From: Streptomyces rubellomurinus
GTDB lineage: Bacteria; Actinomycetota; Actinomycetes; Streptomycetales; Streptomycetaceae
Direction of reading: 5' to 3'
NCBI RefSeq assembly: GCF_000961885.1
Contig: NZ_JZKH01000003.1
Span: forward strand, 124,001-188,000
DNA: 64,000 nt
Part shown: positions 40,698 through 49,859 of the stretch, in pieces
Position numbering within the stretch: position 1 is the stretch's first letter
How the letters are laid out: every line of letters begins with the position of its first letter
Notes under the pieces: model-generated
The model's database searches: none
Seen by the model: only the letters and a program-made list of their open reading frames with translations
Told to the model about the DNA's origin: nothing
Program-made: the position numbers and the translations under genes

Positions 40698-41564
40698 GTG
40701 GAACAGCAGCCGGCCAGCGCCCAGTACGTCCTCACGCTGTCCTGCCCCGACAAGCAGGGCATCGTCCACGCTGTCTCCAGCTACCTCTTCATGACCGGCT
40801 GCAACATCATCGACAGCCAGCAGTTCGGGGACGCGGACAGCGGCCTGTTCTTCATGCGGGTGCACTTCTCCGCCGCCGAGCCGGTCACCGCCGAGAAGCT
40901 GCGGGCCAGCTTCGCCGCGATCGGCGCCTCCTTCGGGATGGACTGGCAGATCCACTCCTCCGCCGAGCGGATGCGGATCGTCCTGATGGTCAGCAAGTTC
41001 GGGCACTGCCTGAACGACCTGCTCTACCGCACCCGGATCGGCGCCCTGCCGGTCGAGGTCGTCGCCGTGGTCTCCAACCACACCGACCTGCGGGACCTGA
41101 CCGAGAGCCACGGCGTCCCCTTCCACCACATCCCGGTCACGAAGGACACCAAGGCCGAGGCCGAGCAGCAGCTGCTCGACCTCGTCGCCAAGGAGGACGT
41201 CGAACTGGTCGTGCTGGCTCGCTACATGCAGGTGCTCTCCGACCAGCTGTGCACCGAGCTGTCCGGCCGGGTGATCAACATCCACCACTCCTTCCTGCCG
41301 AGCTTCAAGGGCGCCAAGCCGTACCACCAGGCGCACGCCCGCGGCGTGAAGCTGATCGGCGCCACCGCCCACTACGTCACCGCCGACCTCGACGAGGGCC
41401 CGATCATCGAGCAGGAGGTGGCCCGGGTCACCCACGACGTCAGCCCGGACCAGCTGGTCGCGCTCGGCCGGGACGTCGAGTGCCAGGCGCTGGCGCGTGC
41501 GGTGAAGTGGCACAGCGAGCACCGGGTGCTGCTGAACGGGAGCCGGACGGTCGTCTTCGCCTGA
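40698..41564 (+). CDS. purU: formyltetrahydrofolate deformylase
   Basis: PurU hydrolyses 10-formyl-THF to THF and formate. The 288-residue protein has an N-terminal ACT domain (YVLTLSCPDKQGIVHAVSSYLF) and a formyltransferase-like domain with the active-site pattern NIHHSFLPSFKGAKPYHQAHARGVKLIGATAHYVTADLDEGPIIEQ (catalytic Asn, His and Asp all present). GTG 40698 starts the frame and length is normal. Confidence 0.93.
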   Translation: MEQQPASAQYVLTLSCPDKQGIVHAVSSYLFMTGCNIIDSQQFGDADSGLFFMRVHFSAAEPVTAEKLRASFAAIGASFGMDWQIHSSAERMRIVLMVSKFGHCLNDLLYRTRIGALPVEVVAVVSNHTDLRDLTESHGVPFHHIPVTKDTKAEAEQQLLDLVAKEDVELVVLARYMQVLSDQLCTELSGRVINIHHSFLPSFKGAKPYHQAHARGVKLIGATAHYVTADLDEGPIIEQEVARVTHDVSPDQLVALGRDVECQALARAVKWHSEHRVLLNGSRTVVFA

Positions 41565-41579
41565 CGCGCTGAGCGGCGG

Positions 41580-42782
41580 CTAGGGCCGGGACAGCAGCGG
41601 GAGCGCGTGCAGCACCTCGCGGACCGCGGCCCGGTCGCCGTGCGCGCCGACCGGCAGCCGGTCCGGGTCGCGGTGCGCGGCGGCCAGCTGGCACAGCTCC
41701 AGCGCGTCCAGCACCATCGTCGCCACCGGCTCCCCGCCGGGCGGCCCCGCCTCCGGGCCGTCCAGCGGCACCAGCCACTCGCCGGCCGCCGGGCCGTCGA
41801 CCAGCAGCCGCAGCCGCCGCCCGCCCGGCTCCTCGGCCGGACCGGCACCGGGGACGCCCGGGGCGCCCGCGTGCTCGGGCCGTGCAGCCCGCAGCCCGGC
41901 CAGCGCGCCGGGCAGCAGCCGGACGGTCAGGTCCACCATCTGCCGCAGGTGCTGCGCCGCCGGCGGATCGTACGGGTAGGCGACCGCGCGGGCCACGTCC
42001 TCGCCGTGCACGTAGCACTCCAGCGCGCGGTCCACGAAGGCGTCGCGCAGCGGCAGCACGGCGAAGCCCAGGTCGACCGGGGTGTTGCCCCGCGGCGCGA
42101 GCGCGGCACTGCGCACCAGGTCGTGCGCGTGCCGGCGCCAGCGCGCCCGCACCGCGCCCGGCGGCTGCCCGGCCTGCTCGGCGACCAGCCGCGCGGTGCG
42201 CGCCGCGATCCCCGCGTACGGGCCGCCCTGCGGCGGGACCCGGGGAGCGGGGGACGGCCCGGCGGCGTCCTGCGGCGGCACCCGGGGCTCCGGCGCCGGG
42301 GCGGGCGGGCTGCCCGGGGCGGCCGGGACGGGGTCGGGCAGGCCGAGGGCGAGCGCCAGCAGCCCGTCCACCGCGGTCAGGTGGCCCAGCACCTCGGCCG
42401 GGCGCAGGTGCTCGGTACCGCCGTGCCACGGCAGTTCGGCCACCTCCTGCCACTCCTGCGGGCCGAGGTCGCGCAGCAGCGCGTCGAGCTTCGCGGTCTC
42501 CGCGGCGAACGGCAACCCCCAGGCGGGGACGGGCAGTTCGGCCGGGCGGCGGGTCAGGCACCAGTCCAGCACCTGCTGGCGCAGCGAGCCGGGCTGGTCC
42601 AGCGGCTCGTCGAGGGCGAGCCAGCCGGCCGCCTCGCGCAGCCGGGCGGCCTCCTCGGCGCACTCCGGGCAGGCGCGCAGGTGCTGCTCCAACTCGGCGG
42701 CCTCGTGCGGCGGGCAGGCGCCGAGGGCCCAGGCGCCGAGCAGCGAGCGCAGGGCGTCGTGCCGGTCGTCGGTGGTCGTCAC
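41580..42782 (-). CDS. zinc-finger anti-sigma factor with mycothiol-isomerase-like domain
   Basis: The protein of 400 residues begins with a zf-HC2 anti-sigma zinc finger (HEAAELEQHLRACPECAEEAARL, H-x3-C-x2-C pattern). It continues with a long region resembling mycothiol-dependent maleylpyruvate isomerase/DinB four-helix proteins (WHGGTEHLRPAEVLGHLTAVDGLLALAL...RNTPVDLG...ALECYVHGEDVARAV). The GTG start overlaps the sigma factor stop by four bases, so the pair is translationally coupled. It probably holds the sigma factor inactive until a redox or thiol signal arrives. Confidence 0.85.
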   Translation of the reverse strand: MTTTDDRHDALRSLLGAWALGACPPHEAAELEQHLRACPECAEEAARLREAAGWLALDEPLDQPGSLRQQVLDWCLTRRPAELPVPAWGLPFAAETAKLDALLRDLGPQEWQEVAELPWHGGTEHLRPAEVLGHLTAVDGLLALALGLPDPVPAAPGSPPAPAPEPRVPPQDAAGPSPAPRVPPQGGPYAGIAARTARLVAEQAGQPPGAVRARWRRHAHDLVRSAALAPRGNTPVDLGFAVLPLRDAFVDRALECYVHGEDVARAVAYPYDPPAAQHLRQMVDLTVRLLPGALAGLRAARPEHAGAPGVPGAGPAEEPGGRRLRLLVDGPAAGEWLVPLDGPEAGPPGGEPVATMVLDALELCQLAAAHRDPDRLPVGAHGDRAAVREVLHALPLLSRP

Positions 42783-43492
42783 GTGCCCCCGTCCCCCTCG
42801 TGCCGGCGGCCCCCGCAGTCGGTGTCCTGCCCGGTGTCCGGGTGTCGCTCGGTGTCCGGGTGCTGCCCGGTGTCCGGGTCGCGGGGCCGGTCCGGGCGGG
42901 TGGCGTCCTCGGCCAGTTCGGTGGCCAGCAGGGCCAGGCCGAGCCGCATCCGCTGCTTGGCGGCCTGCTCGCTGATGCCGAGCAGCCGGGCCGTCTCCTG
43001 GTAGGTGCGGCCGTCGTAGTAGGTCACGGTGATCGTCTCACGCAGGGGAGCGGGCAGGGATTCGACCACGTACTGCGCGCGTGCGGCGGCGGCGACGGCG
43101 CGGATCTCCGCCTCGGCGGACTCGGGGGCCTCGGTGGCCGCTTCGGCGGCCGCGGGGTCGTCGGCGGTGCCGCCCGCCGCCCGGGTGGGGACGAGGTCGG
43201 CGGCGCGCCGGGCCCGCAGCCGTTCCACGGCGAGGCGGTGGGTGAGCGCGCCGAGCCAGGAGCGCAGCGAGCCCTGGGCGGGGTCGAAGTCCTCGGGGCG
43301 CTCCCAGACGCGGGCGAAGACCTCCCGGGTGAGCCGCGCGGCGGCGGCCTGGTCGCCGAGGACGCGGCCGGCCAGGCCGTGCACCATCGGCGAGAGCTGG
43401 TCGTAGAGTTCGCCGAGCGCGGTCTCCTCGCCACGGGCGAGGCGGCGCTGCAACCGCTCGTCCCAGCGCGGGGTCTCGTCCGGGGCGGCCAT
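42779..43492 (-). CDS. ECF-type RNA polymerase sigma factor
   Basis: A 237-residue sigma-70 family protein with region 2 (YDQLSPMVHGLAGRVLGDQAAAARLTREVFARVWERPEDFDPAQGSLRSWLGALTHRLAVERLRAR) and region 4 (LPAPLRETITVTYYDGRTYQETARLLGISEQAAKQRMRLGLALL). The C-terminal tail is Asp/Arg/Pro-rich with repeated PDT-G/E-Q/R-HPDT units. ATG 43492 has an AGGAGGGGG site; longer frames upstream are shadows. The next gene on the strand is its anti-sigma factor. Confidence 0.9.
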   Translation of the reverse strand: MAAPDETPRWDERLQRRLARGEETALGELYDQLSPMVHGLAGRVLGDQAAAARLTREVFARVWERPEDFDPAQGSLRSWLGALTHRLAVERLRARRAADLVPTRAAGGTADDPAAAEAATEAPESAEAEIRAVAAAARAQYVVESLPAPLRETITVTYYDGRTYQETARLLGISEQAAKQRMRLGLALLATELAEDATRPDRPRDPDTGQHPDTERHPDTGQDTDCGGRRHEGDGGT

Positions 43493-44082
43493 CGGGAACC
43501 ACCCCCTCCTGCCCGGGTTCGCTGGCTTACTCCACGGTATCTTGCGGCCGGTCCGCGGCGGGAGGGAATCCGGCAAGAACGGAACGGGCTCTCACGGATC
43601 GTCACATGGTGGGACAGTCCGCTGGTGGGACGGTCCGGCGATGCCGCTGTTCGAGATCGGCTGGACATATGTCGCACGGGTGGTTCGCGAGTGGCGGCGG
43701 CGGTGCGGGGGGTGTGCGGCGGTAGGTTCCGGTCTGCGGAAAACCGGCCGGTCGGCCCGGGCCGGACGAGCGCCGGTGCGAAGCTCGCGAGAGTGAACGG
43801 GACAGTATGCACTGCCCTGTCCCCCGATCGCTGGAATATGCCCGAAGCGCTTGCTGCGGCCCGTCAGCCCGCCCATCCTGAGGCGAGTTCGTGTCGCGGC
43901 CGGTGTGCGGCGGCCAAGAGACGGGCCTTGGGCGGCGCGGACGAGCCGACGTGGGCGGGCAGGCCGGGCGGGCGCCCGGAAGTGACGGCCCGGGTGGCAC
44001 CGGGCGAGGTGCGAGGACCCGCCGGCCGGCCGATCCGGCCCGATCGGGACATGGCCGAACTGCGAGTGCAGGTGGTGGAGCG
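43493..44082. other. gene-free interval
   Basis: 590 bases between the divergent sigma and ATP-binding genes. Minus-strand sigma promoter sequences should lie at 43500-43600. A plus-strand frame from about 43794 is open but shows no recognisable protein. No repeat or hairpin stands out. Confidence 0.4.
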
Positions 44083-44559
44083 GTGCAGGTTCTTCAGGTG
44101 CAGCTGGCGGTGCAGGCGGACCCGGCCGAGGTGGGCCGGGCCCGCCGGTGGGTGCGGTCGCGGCTGTTGAACCACGGGGTGGACCCGGACGCGCCGATGG
44201 CCGAGACGGTGGTGCTGGTGGTCTCCGAGCTGGTGACCAACGCCGTCGTGCACACGGGCTGTCCGGCCGTGCTGCGGCTGTGCCTGCCGGTCGTCGAGGA
44301 CGGCCCGGCGGGTGGCGGACCGGCCGGCCTGCTGCGGGTCGAGGTCGCCGACGCGAGCACCCGCGCGCCGGCCCCGCGGCACGCCGGGGCCGACCAGGAC
44401 GCGACCAACGGGCGCGGGCTGGAGCTGGTCGAGCTGCTCTGCGAGCGCTGGGGCTGGTACCCGGACGGCTCGGGCAAGCGGGTGTGGTGCGAGATCGGCG
44501 CGGACGCCCGTCCGGTGGACCCGCTGGCCGACGTGGACTGGGCGGCTCTGGCGCAATAG
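44083..44559 (+). CDS. RsbW-like ATP-binding regulator
   Basis: The 158-residue protein is a GHKL/HATPase of the anti-sigma kinase type common in Streptomyces. The N-box is VVSELVTNAVVHTG, followed by the ADASTRAPAP (G1-like) and NGRGLELVELLCERWGWYPDGSGKRVWCEI (G2-like) segments. GTG 44083 begins the conserved VQVLQVQL; a GGAG lies only two bases away, so a slightly different start is possible. It may control a sigma factor through an anti-anti-sigma protein located elsewhere. Confidence 0.8.
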   Translation: MQVLQVQLAVQADPAEVGRARRWVRSRLLNHGVDPDAPMAETVVLVVSELVTNAVVHTGCPAVLRLCLPVVEDGPAGGGPAGLLRVEVADASTRAPAPRHAGADQDATNGRGLELVELLCERWGWYPDGSGKRVWCEIGADARPVDPLADVDWAALAQ

Positions 44560-45115
44560 CGCCGCCGGGGCGCGGGCCCGCGGCCGGTGACGATCACCCG
44601 GCCGAAAGGTGACGCAACCATTCCGAATTTCCGACAACCCATTGACGTGACGTATCCGACTGATCACGCTTGGGTCCGGCTCTCCGTTGCGAGGGGACGC
44701 CGAGGGGACGTCCGTCCGCCGTCACGGTGCTGCTGTTCAGGGGGAACGCGTCAGCAGGGGGAGCCGTGGACCGCCGGAGGCGGGCCGCTCCTCGGCGAAC
44801 GCGGAGGGTGCGACCCGGGTCCAGGACCCGAGCGTCGCGATCGGACGGCGGCCCGTGGCGCCGCGCGCGGGGGGTGCGCGGCCGGGCGCCGTCCGATCCC
44901 GTACGTCCCGGATGCCGCCGGCGTGGCCCGGCGGCGGTTCGGCAGCGGTGCGCGGACGGCGCGGCGGTGGATCACCGGTGGCTCGCCGACGGCCGGGTGA
45001 CGGCCGGGTGACGGCCGGGCGGCGGCTCGGCGGGCGGCTCGCGGGCGGCGTTTTCCGGCCAACCGCCCAGTCTCTTCCCAGGCTTCACTCAGGCACGCTT
45101 CACACGACCGGAACC
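44560..45115. other. gene-free interval with GACGGCCGGGT x3
   Basis: 556 bases contain no supportable gene. Three head-to-tail 11-mers GACGGCCGGGT/C lie at 44988-45020. A relatively AT-rich start (44610-44670, with a TTGACG hexamer near 44642) looks like a promoter without a recognisable downstream gene, and may be a remnant. Confidence 0.4.
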
Positions 45116-46102
45116 TCAGGAGGTGCGCCGCACCCCCGGGTCGGCCCGGAAGGTCCGCCGGTAGGCGCTCGGCGCGACGTCCAGCCGGCCGCGCAGCTGC
45201 AGCCGCAGCGAGGCGGCGGTGCCGAAACCGGACTCCCGGGCGACCTGGTCGATGCTCAGGTCGGTGCGCTCCAGCAGCTGCCGGGCCCGCTCGGCGCGCT
45301 GCACGGTGATCCACTGCCCGGGGCTGGAACCGGTCTCCTCGCGGAAGCGCCGGGTGAAGGTCCGCACGCTCATGCCCGCCCGGTCGGCGAGCTGCTTGAG
45401 CGCCAGCGGCCGGTCCAGGTGCTCCAGCGCCCAGGCACGCACGGCGGAGGTGCCCTGGCCGGTGGCGGCCGGCGGGCTCGGCGCCTCGACGTACTGCTTC
45501 TGGCCGCCCTCGCGCCACGGCGGCACCAGGCAGTTGCGGGCCACCGCGTTGGCCACCGCGCTGCCGTGGTCGCGGCGCACCACGTGCAGGCACAGGTCCA
45601 CCCCGGCGGCCACCCCGCCGGAGGTGAGGACGTCGCCGTCGTCGGTGTAGAGCACGTCCGGATCCAGCCGCACCTGCGGGAACAGCCGGGCGAACCGCGC
45701 GGTGTAGCGCCAGTGCGTGGTGGCCGGGCGGCCGTCCAGCAGCCCGGCGGCGGCCAGCAGGAAGGAGCCGGTGCAGATCGACATCAGCCGGGTGCCGGGC
45801 CGGATCCGGGCCAGCGCGGCGGCCAGGGCGGGGGTGAAGGCGGCGTCCACCGCCTCCGGGCTGGAGTCGGCGGAGGCCGGGACCACCACGGTGTCGGCCC
45901 GCTCCAGCAGTTCCGGCCCGTGGTCGACGGCGATCCGGAAGTCGGCGCTGGTGGCGACCGGGCCGCCGTCCAGGGTGCAGGTGGCCACCCGGTAGAGCGG
46001 GCGGCCGGCCGGATCCCTGGCGCCGCCGAAGATCCTTGCCGGGATGCCGAGTTCGAACGCGATCACGCCGTCCAGGGCGAGCACCGCGACCAGGTGCGTC
46101 AT
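45116..46102 (-). CDS. GlxA-type AraC family regulator
   Basis: The product of 328 residues has an N-terminal DJ-1/PfpI-like amidotransferase fold (residues 1-190, MTHLVAVLALDGVIAFELGIPARIFG, with SICTGSFLLAAAGLLDG around the nucleophile-elbow Cys). The C-terminal AraC DNA-binding domain has two helix-turn-helices (LALKQLADRAGMSVRTFTRRFREETGSSPGQW and IDQVARESGFGTAASLRLQLRGRLDVAPSAYRRTF). It is divergent from an MFS gene 151 bases away and likely regulates it. Confidence 0.88.
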   Translation of the reverse strand: MTHLVAVLALDGVIAFELGIPARIFGGARDPAGRPLYRVATCTLDGGPVATSADFRIAVDHGPELLERADTVVVPASADSSPEAVDAAFTPALAAALARIRPGTRLMSICTGSFLLAAAGLLDGRPATTHWRYTARFARLFPQVRLDPDVLYTDDGDVLTSGGVAAGVDLCLHVVRRDHGSAVANAVARNCLVPPWREGGQKQYVEAPSPPAATGQGTSAVRAWALEHLDRPLALKQLADRAGMSVRTFTRRFREETGSSPGQWITVQRAERARQLLERTDLSIDQVARESGFGTAASLRLQLRGRLDVAPSAYRRTFRADPGVRRTS

Positions 46103-46253
46103 GCCGTTCCCTCCCGAGTGCGGTGGCTGCCGGCCACCACGGTGGCCGGTGCGGTGGTCCGGGCCATGGTACGCCCGGTGGTGGCCCGATCCTTGCGAAA
46201 GCTGTCATTCAGGCCACTCGTGGCGGCCCCGGCGCCTCGGGAGACTCGTCCGC

Positions 46254-47606
46254 GTGACCGAACGCCGCGCCTCCGCCCCCACCGCCGCACCCCCCACCGC
46301 CCCCGCCGCGGACGGCCCCGCCGCCGACCGCTCCGCCGCCGACCGCTCCGCCCGTCGCCCCCGGGTGCACTACGCCTGGGTGGTCGCCGCCGTCGCCCTG
46401 CTCGTCCTGCTCGGCTCGGCCGGCTTCCGCTCCACGCCCAGCCTGATGATGGACGCCCTGCACAACGAGTTCGGCTGGTCGAACGGGACGATCGCCAGCG
46501 CCACCTCCGTCAACCTCACCCTCTACGGCCTCACCGCCCCCTTCGCCGCCGCCCTGATGGACCGCTTCGGCGTCCGCCTGGTCGTCGTCTGCGCCCTGCT
46601 CACCATCTCGATCGGCGCCGGCCTCACCATGCTGATGCGCCAGCCCTGGCAACTCGTGCTCTGCTGGGGCGTGTTGGTGGGCCTCGGCAGCGGCTCGATG
46701 GCCGGCGCCTTCGCCACCACCATCACCGGCCGCTGGTTCCAGGCCCGCCAGGGGCTGGTCACCGGGGTGCTCACCGCCGCCGGCGCGGCCGGGAACCTGG
46801 TCTTCCTGCCGGTCGGCGCCTGGCTGGTCGAGCAGCACGGCTGGCGCTCCGCCGTCGTCGTGGTCTCGCTCGCCGCCTGCGCCGTCGCCGTGCCCGTCCT
46901 GCTGCTGATGCGCGAACGCCCCGCCGACCTCGGCCTGCTCCCGTACGGCGCCACCGAACCCCCGCCCGCCCCCGCGCAGGACGGCCGGGCGATCGCCCGC
47001 TCGCTGCGGGTGCTGCGCGAGGCCGCCCGCAGCCGGGCGTTCTGGCTGCTGTCCGGCTCCTTCGCGATCTGCGGCGCCACCACCGCCGGCCTGGTCGGCA
47101 CCCACTTCATCCCGGCCGCGCACGACCACGGCATGCCCGTCACCACCGCCGCGAGCCTGCTCGCCCTGATCGGCGTCTTCGACGTGGTCGGCACCGTGTT
47201 CAGCGGCTGGCTCACCGACCGGGTCGACTCCCGGCTGCTGCTCACCGTCTACTACGGGCTGCGCGGCGTGTCCCTGCTCCTGCTGCCGCAGCTGTTCGCC
47301 GGCTCGCTGCAGCCGCCGATCCTCGCCTTCGTGATCTTCTACGGCCTGGACTGGGTCGCCACCGTGCCGCCGACCGTCGCGCTGTGCCGCCGGAACTTCG
47401 GCGAGGACGCTCCGATCGTCTTCGGCTGGGTGCTCGCCAGCCACCAGATCGGCGCCGCCGTCGTCGCCGGGCTGGCCGGCCTGGCCCGGGACGCGCTCGG
47501 GAACTACGACCTCGCCTGGTACGGCGCCGGCGGGCTGTGCGTGATCGCGGTCGGGCTCTGCCTGGCGCTGCGCGGCGGGCGTGCGGCGGCTCCGGCCGTG
47601 GCCTGA
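46254..47606 (+). CDS. MFS transporter (oxalate/formate-antiporter-like)
   Basis: The protein of 450 residues has a 37-residue Ala/Asp/Arg-rich N-terminus followed by twelve membrane segments. The start WVVAAVALLVLLGSAGFRSTPSLMMDALHNEFGWSNGTIA and the cytoplasmic MDRFGVRLVVV resemble MFS_1 members of the oxalate/formate antiporter or monocarboxylate group. GTG 46254 is used. It is divergent from the GlxA-type regulator. Confidence 0.85.
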   Translation: MTERRASAPTAAPPTAPAADGPAADRSAADRSARRPRVHYAWVVAAVALLVLLGSAGFRSTPSLMMDALHNEFGWSNGTIASATSVNLTLYGLTAPFAAALMDRFGVRLVVVCALLTISIGAGLTMLMRQPWQLVLCWGVLVGLGSGSMAGAFATTITGRWFQARQGLVTGVLTAAGAAGNLVFLPVGAWLVEQHGWRSAVVVVSLAACAVAVPVLLLMRERPADLGLLPYGATEPPPAPAQDGRAIARSLRVLREAARSRAFWLLSGSFAICGATTAGLVGTHFIPAAHDHGMPVTTAASLLALIGVFDVVGTVFSGWLTDRVDSRLLLTVYYGLRGVSLLLLPQLFAGSLQPPILAFVIFYGLDWVATVPPTVALCRRNFGEDAPIVFGWVLASHQIGAAVVAGLAGLARDALGNYDLAWYGAGGLCVIAVGLCLALRGGRAAAPAVA

Positions 47607-47670
47607 GCGGGGTGAGCGGCGTGGGGGCGGCCGGGCTTCCGGGGTGTCAGACAAGCCCTAGGCTCCGGGT

Positions 47671-48198
47671 ATGGCGCTGACCTTCACCCTGGACCCGACG
47701 CTCGACCGCGGCCTGAAGTCGGACATCGTCCGGCTGTGGACGGACGTGAGCAACGCCGGCGGCGCGGTCGGCTTCGTGCCGCCGGTCACCGAGGACGACG
47801 TGTGGGACACCGCCGAACGGCAGTTCGCGGGCGTCGCGCCGCAGGGCCCGGACCGGCTGCTGGTCGCGCACGAGAGCGGGACGGGCCGGCTGGTCGGCCT
47901 GCTGTTCTTCGAGTCGACGCGCTACGAGATCATGGACCACTGGCGCTCGCTCAGGTCGGTCATGGTGCACCCCGACCTCCAGGGCCTCGGCCGCGGCGCC
48001 GAACTGCTCGCCGAGGCCGAGCGGATCGCCCGGGCGTGGGGCCTGCAGTCGCTGCGGCTCACCCTGCGCGGCGGCCAGGGTCTGGAGCGGTTCTACGGCC
48101 GCGCCGGCTACCAGGAGGTCGGCCGGGTGCCGGCCGCGATCCGGGTCGCCCCCGGCGACGACCGGGACGACGTCACCATGTGGCTCGACCTGCGCTGA
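47671..48198 (+). CDS. GNAT acetyltransferase
   Basis: The product has 175 residues. Motif A is visible in SLRSVMVHPDLQGLGRGAELLAEAERIARAWGLQSLRLTLRGG, followed by GLERFYGRAGYQEVGRVPAAIRVAPGDDRDDVTMWLDL. The family-like start MALTFTLDPTLDRGLKSDIVRLWTDVSNAGGAVGFVPPV suggests a paralogue of actinobacterial GNATs of unknown target. It is 64 bases after the MFS gene, possibly on the same transcript. Confidence 0.83.
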   Translation: MALTFTLDPTLDRGLKSDIVRLWTDVSNAGGAVGFVPPVTEDDVWDTAERQFAGVAPQGPDRLLVAHESGTGRLVGLLFFESTRYEIMDHWRSLRSVMVHPDLQGLGRGAELLAEAERIARAWGLQSLRLTLRGGQGLERFYGRAGYQEVGRVPAAIRVAPGDDRDDVTMWLDLR

Positions 48199-48323
48199 CA
48201 CTCCGCCGGGCAGGCGTTCGGCGGCCCGGCTCCGGGTGCCCCGTTCCCCCCGCCGGCCGTCGGGCATGCTTCACTGGGAGGCCGGCCCCCGCCCCCCACG
48301 CCCAGCGAGAAGGAAGTGTTCCA

Positions 48324-48668
48324 GTGAGCAGCAACGGCCAGGAGAAGTCGCACGCCACGCTCCGCTACACCTCCCTGCGGGTCAGCATCTTCCTCGGCTG
48401 CCTGCTGGTGGCACTGCTGCTCGGCCACTTCGGGATCATCCCGGTCAGCGGCGAGGCCGGCGTGATCTTCCTGTTCCTGCTGGCCGCGCTCGCCTCCGCG
48501 CCGCTCAGCTACGCGCTGCTGAGCAAGCAGCGCGACGAGATGTCCGCCCAGATCAGCACCAAGGTCTCCGGGATGCGCAGCCGCACCGCCGAGCGGATCG
48601 CCGCGCAGAACGCCGAGGAGGACGCCGCCGACGAGGCCGCCCGCGCGGCCGCGGCGCGGCAGAACTGA
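48324..48668 (+). CDS. DUF4229 membrane protein
   Basis: A 114-residue protein with two membrane helices (VSIFLGCLLVALLLGHFGII and AGVIFLFLLAALASAPLSYALL) and a charged, coiled cytoplasmic tail. The pattern LRYTSLRVSIFLG...LSKQRDEMSAQISTK matches DUF4229. GTG 48324 is eight bases after GAAGGAAG. Function unknown; it is conserved in Streptomyces. Confidence 0.82.
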   Translation: MSSNGQEKSHATLRYTSLRVSIFLGCLLVALLLGHFGIIPVSGEAGVIFLFLLAALASAPLSYALLSKQRDEMSAQISTKVSGMRSRTAERIAAQNAEEDAADEAARAAAARQN

Positions 48669-48688
48669 CCCCGGCCGGAGCCCCGCCC

Positions 48689-49765
48689 TTGCCCGCCACC
48701 GACCCGGGGACGCCCGCCACCGACCCCGCCGGGACGCCGTCCGCCGGGAGCACGGCCGGGACCTGGCCGCCGCCCGCGCGCCGGCCCACCGGGCGGGACG
48801 TGGCCCGGCTCGCCGGGGTCTCCCAGGCCACCGTCTCGCTGGTGTTCTCCGGCTCCGAGGCCGGCCGCCGGGTCTCCGAGGCCACCCGGGAGCGGGTCCG
48901 GCAGGCCGCCGACAGCCTCGGCTACCGCCCGCAGGCCGCGGGCCGTCAGCTGCGGCTCGGCCGCAGCGGGATGATCATGCTGGCGGTGCCGAACCTGCAG
49001 GGCCCGTTCTTCGGCCGGGTGCTGCAGGGCGTCCACCAGGAGGCCGGCCGGCACGGCCTGGCCGTCGTGGTCAGCTCCGGCTGGGGCAGCGCCACCCTCG
49101 CCGAGGCCGCCACCGCCGGCCGCTTCGACGGCCTGCTGATCTGCTCCCCGGACGACAGCCAGCTCGGCGAGCTGCCCCCCGACACCCCCGCCGTCTTCCT
49201 GGACGCCGACCCCGGCACCGACCGGGCCCGCCCGACCGTCGAACTCGACGTGGCCGGCGGGATGCGCGCCGCCGTCGAGCACCTGGCCGCCCTCGGCCAC
49301 CGCCGGATCGGACACCTGCGCTCCACCCACGCCGCCTACACCTTCCGCCGCCGGCAGGCCGCCTTCGAGCAGGCCGTCCGCGAACTCGGCCTGGAGGTCG
49401 TCGAGTTGGGCGTGAGCCTGAACGACGGCCACGCGGCCGCCCGGATCGTCGCCGGGCAACTGCTGGAGCGGGCGGACCGCCCGCGCGCGGTGGTCTGCGA
49501 CGACGACGTGGTCGCCTCCGGGGTCTACCAGGCCGCCGCCGAGCGGGGGTTGCGGGTGCCGGACGACCTGTCCGTGGTCGGCATGGACAACGTCACGGTC
49601 GCCGCCCTGCTCGCCCCGCCGCTGACCACCGTGGACCTGCCCGGCGAGGAGCTGGGACGGGCGGGCGCGGCGGCGCTCGCCGGCCTGCTGCACGGCGAAC
49701 CGGTGCCGCCGGTGCCGCCGTTGGCGACCTCGCTGGTGCTGCGCTCCTCCACCGCACCCGCGTAG
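48689..49765 (+). CDS. LacI family transcriptional regulator
   Basis: The protein has 358 residues. After a 30-residue Pro/Thr-rich N-terminus comes the LacI helix-turn-helix (TGRDVARLAGVSQATVSLVFSGSEAGRRVSEATRERVRQAADSLGYRPQAAGRQL) and then a periplasmic-binding-like sugar-sensing domain through GMDNVTVAALLAPPLTTVDLP. TTG 48689 is used because of a GGAG nine bases before it. It converges with an MFS gene through a strong terminator, so direct control of that gene is not implied by position. Confidence 0.85.
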   Translation: MPATDPGTPATDPAGTPSAGSTAGTWPPPARRPTGRDVARLAGVSQATVSLVFSGSEAGRRVSEATRERVRQAADSLGYRPQAAGRQLRLGRSGMIMLAVPNLQGPFFGRVLQGVHQEAGRHGLAVVVSSGWGSATLAEAATAGRFDGLLICSPDDSQLGELPPDTPAVFLDADPGTDRARPTVELDVAGGMRAAVEHLAALGHRRIGHLRSTHAAYTFRRRQAAFEQAVRELGLEVVELGVSLNDGHAAARIVAGQLLERADRPRAVVCDDDVVASGVYQAAAERGLRVPDDLSVVGMDNVTVAALLAPPLTTVDLPGEELGRAGAAALAGLLHGEPVPPVPPLATSLVLRSSTAPA

Positions 49766-49806
49766 GCCGGGGCTCCCCGGCTGATCGCGCGGGCGCGGCC
49801 GCAGCG

Positions 49807-49845
49807 GACCGCGCCCGCCGGGCCAGACCCCCGGCGGGCGCGGTC
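49807..49845. terminator. bidirectional hairpin terminator
   Basis: A perfect 16-bp stem (GACCGCGCCCGCCGGG) with a 7-nt loop separates the convergent LacI and MFS genes. Confidence 0.85.
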
Positions 49846-49859
49846 GTTCGTGGGGCGGG

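Noticed and set aside
43794..44170. Plus-strand frame starting VNGTVCTALSPDRW in the sigma/ATP-binding gap
   Set aside because: No ribosome site, no family and it runs into the ATP-binding gene in another frame.
44587..45011. Several frames of 110-140 codons in 44560-45115
   Set aside because: All are Arg/Gly/Pro-rich and overlap each other; none shows a recognisable motif.
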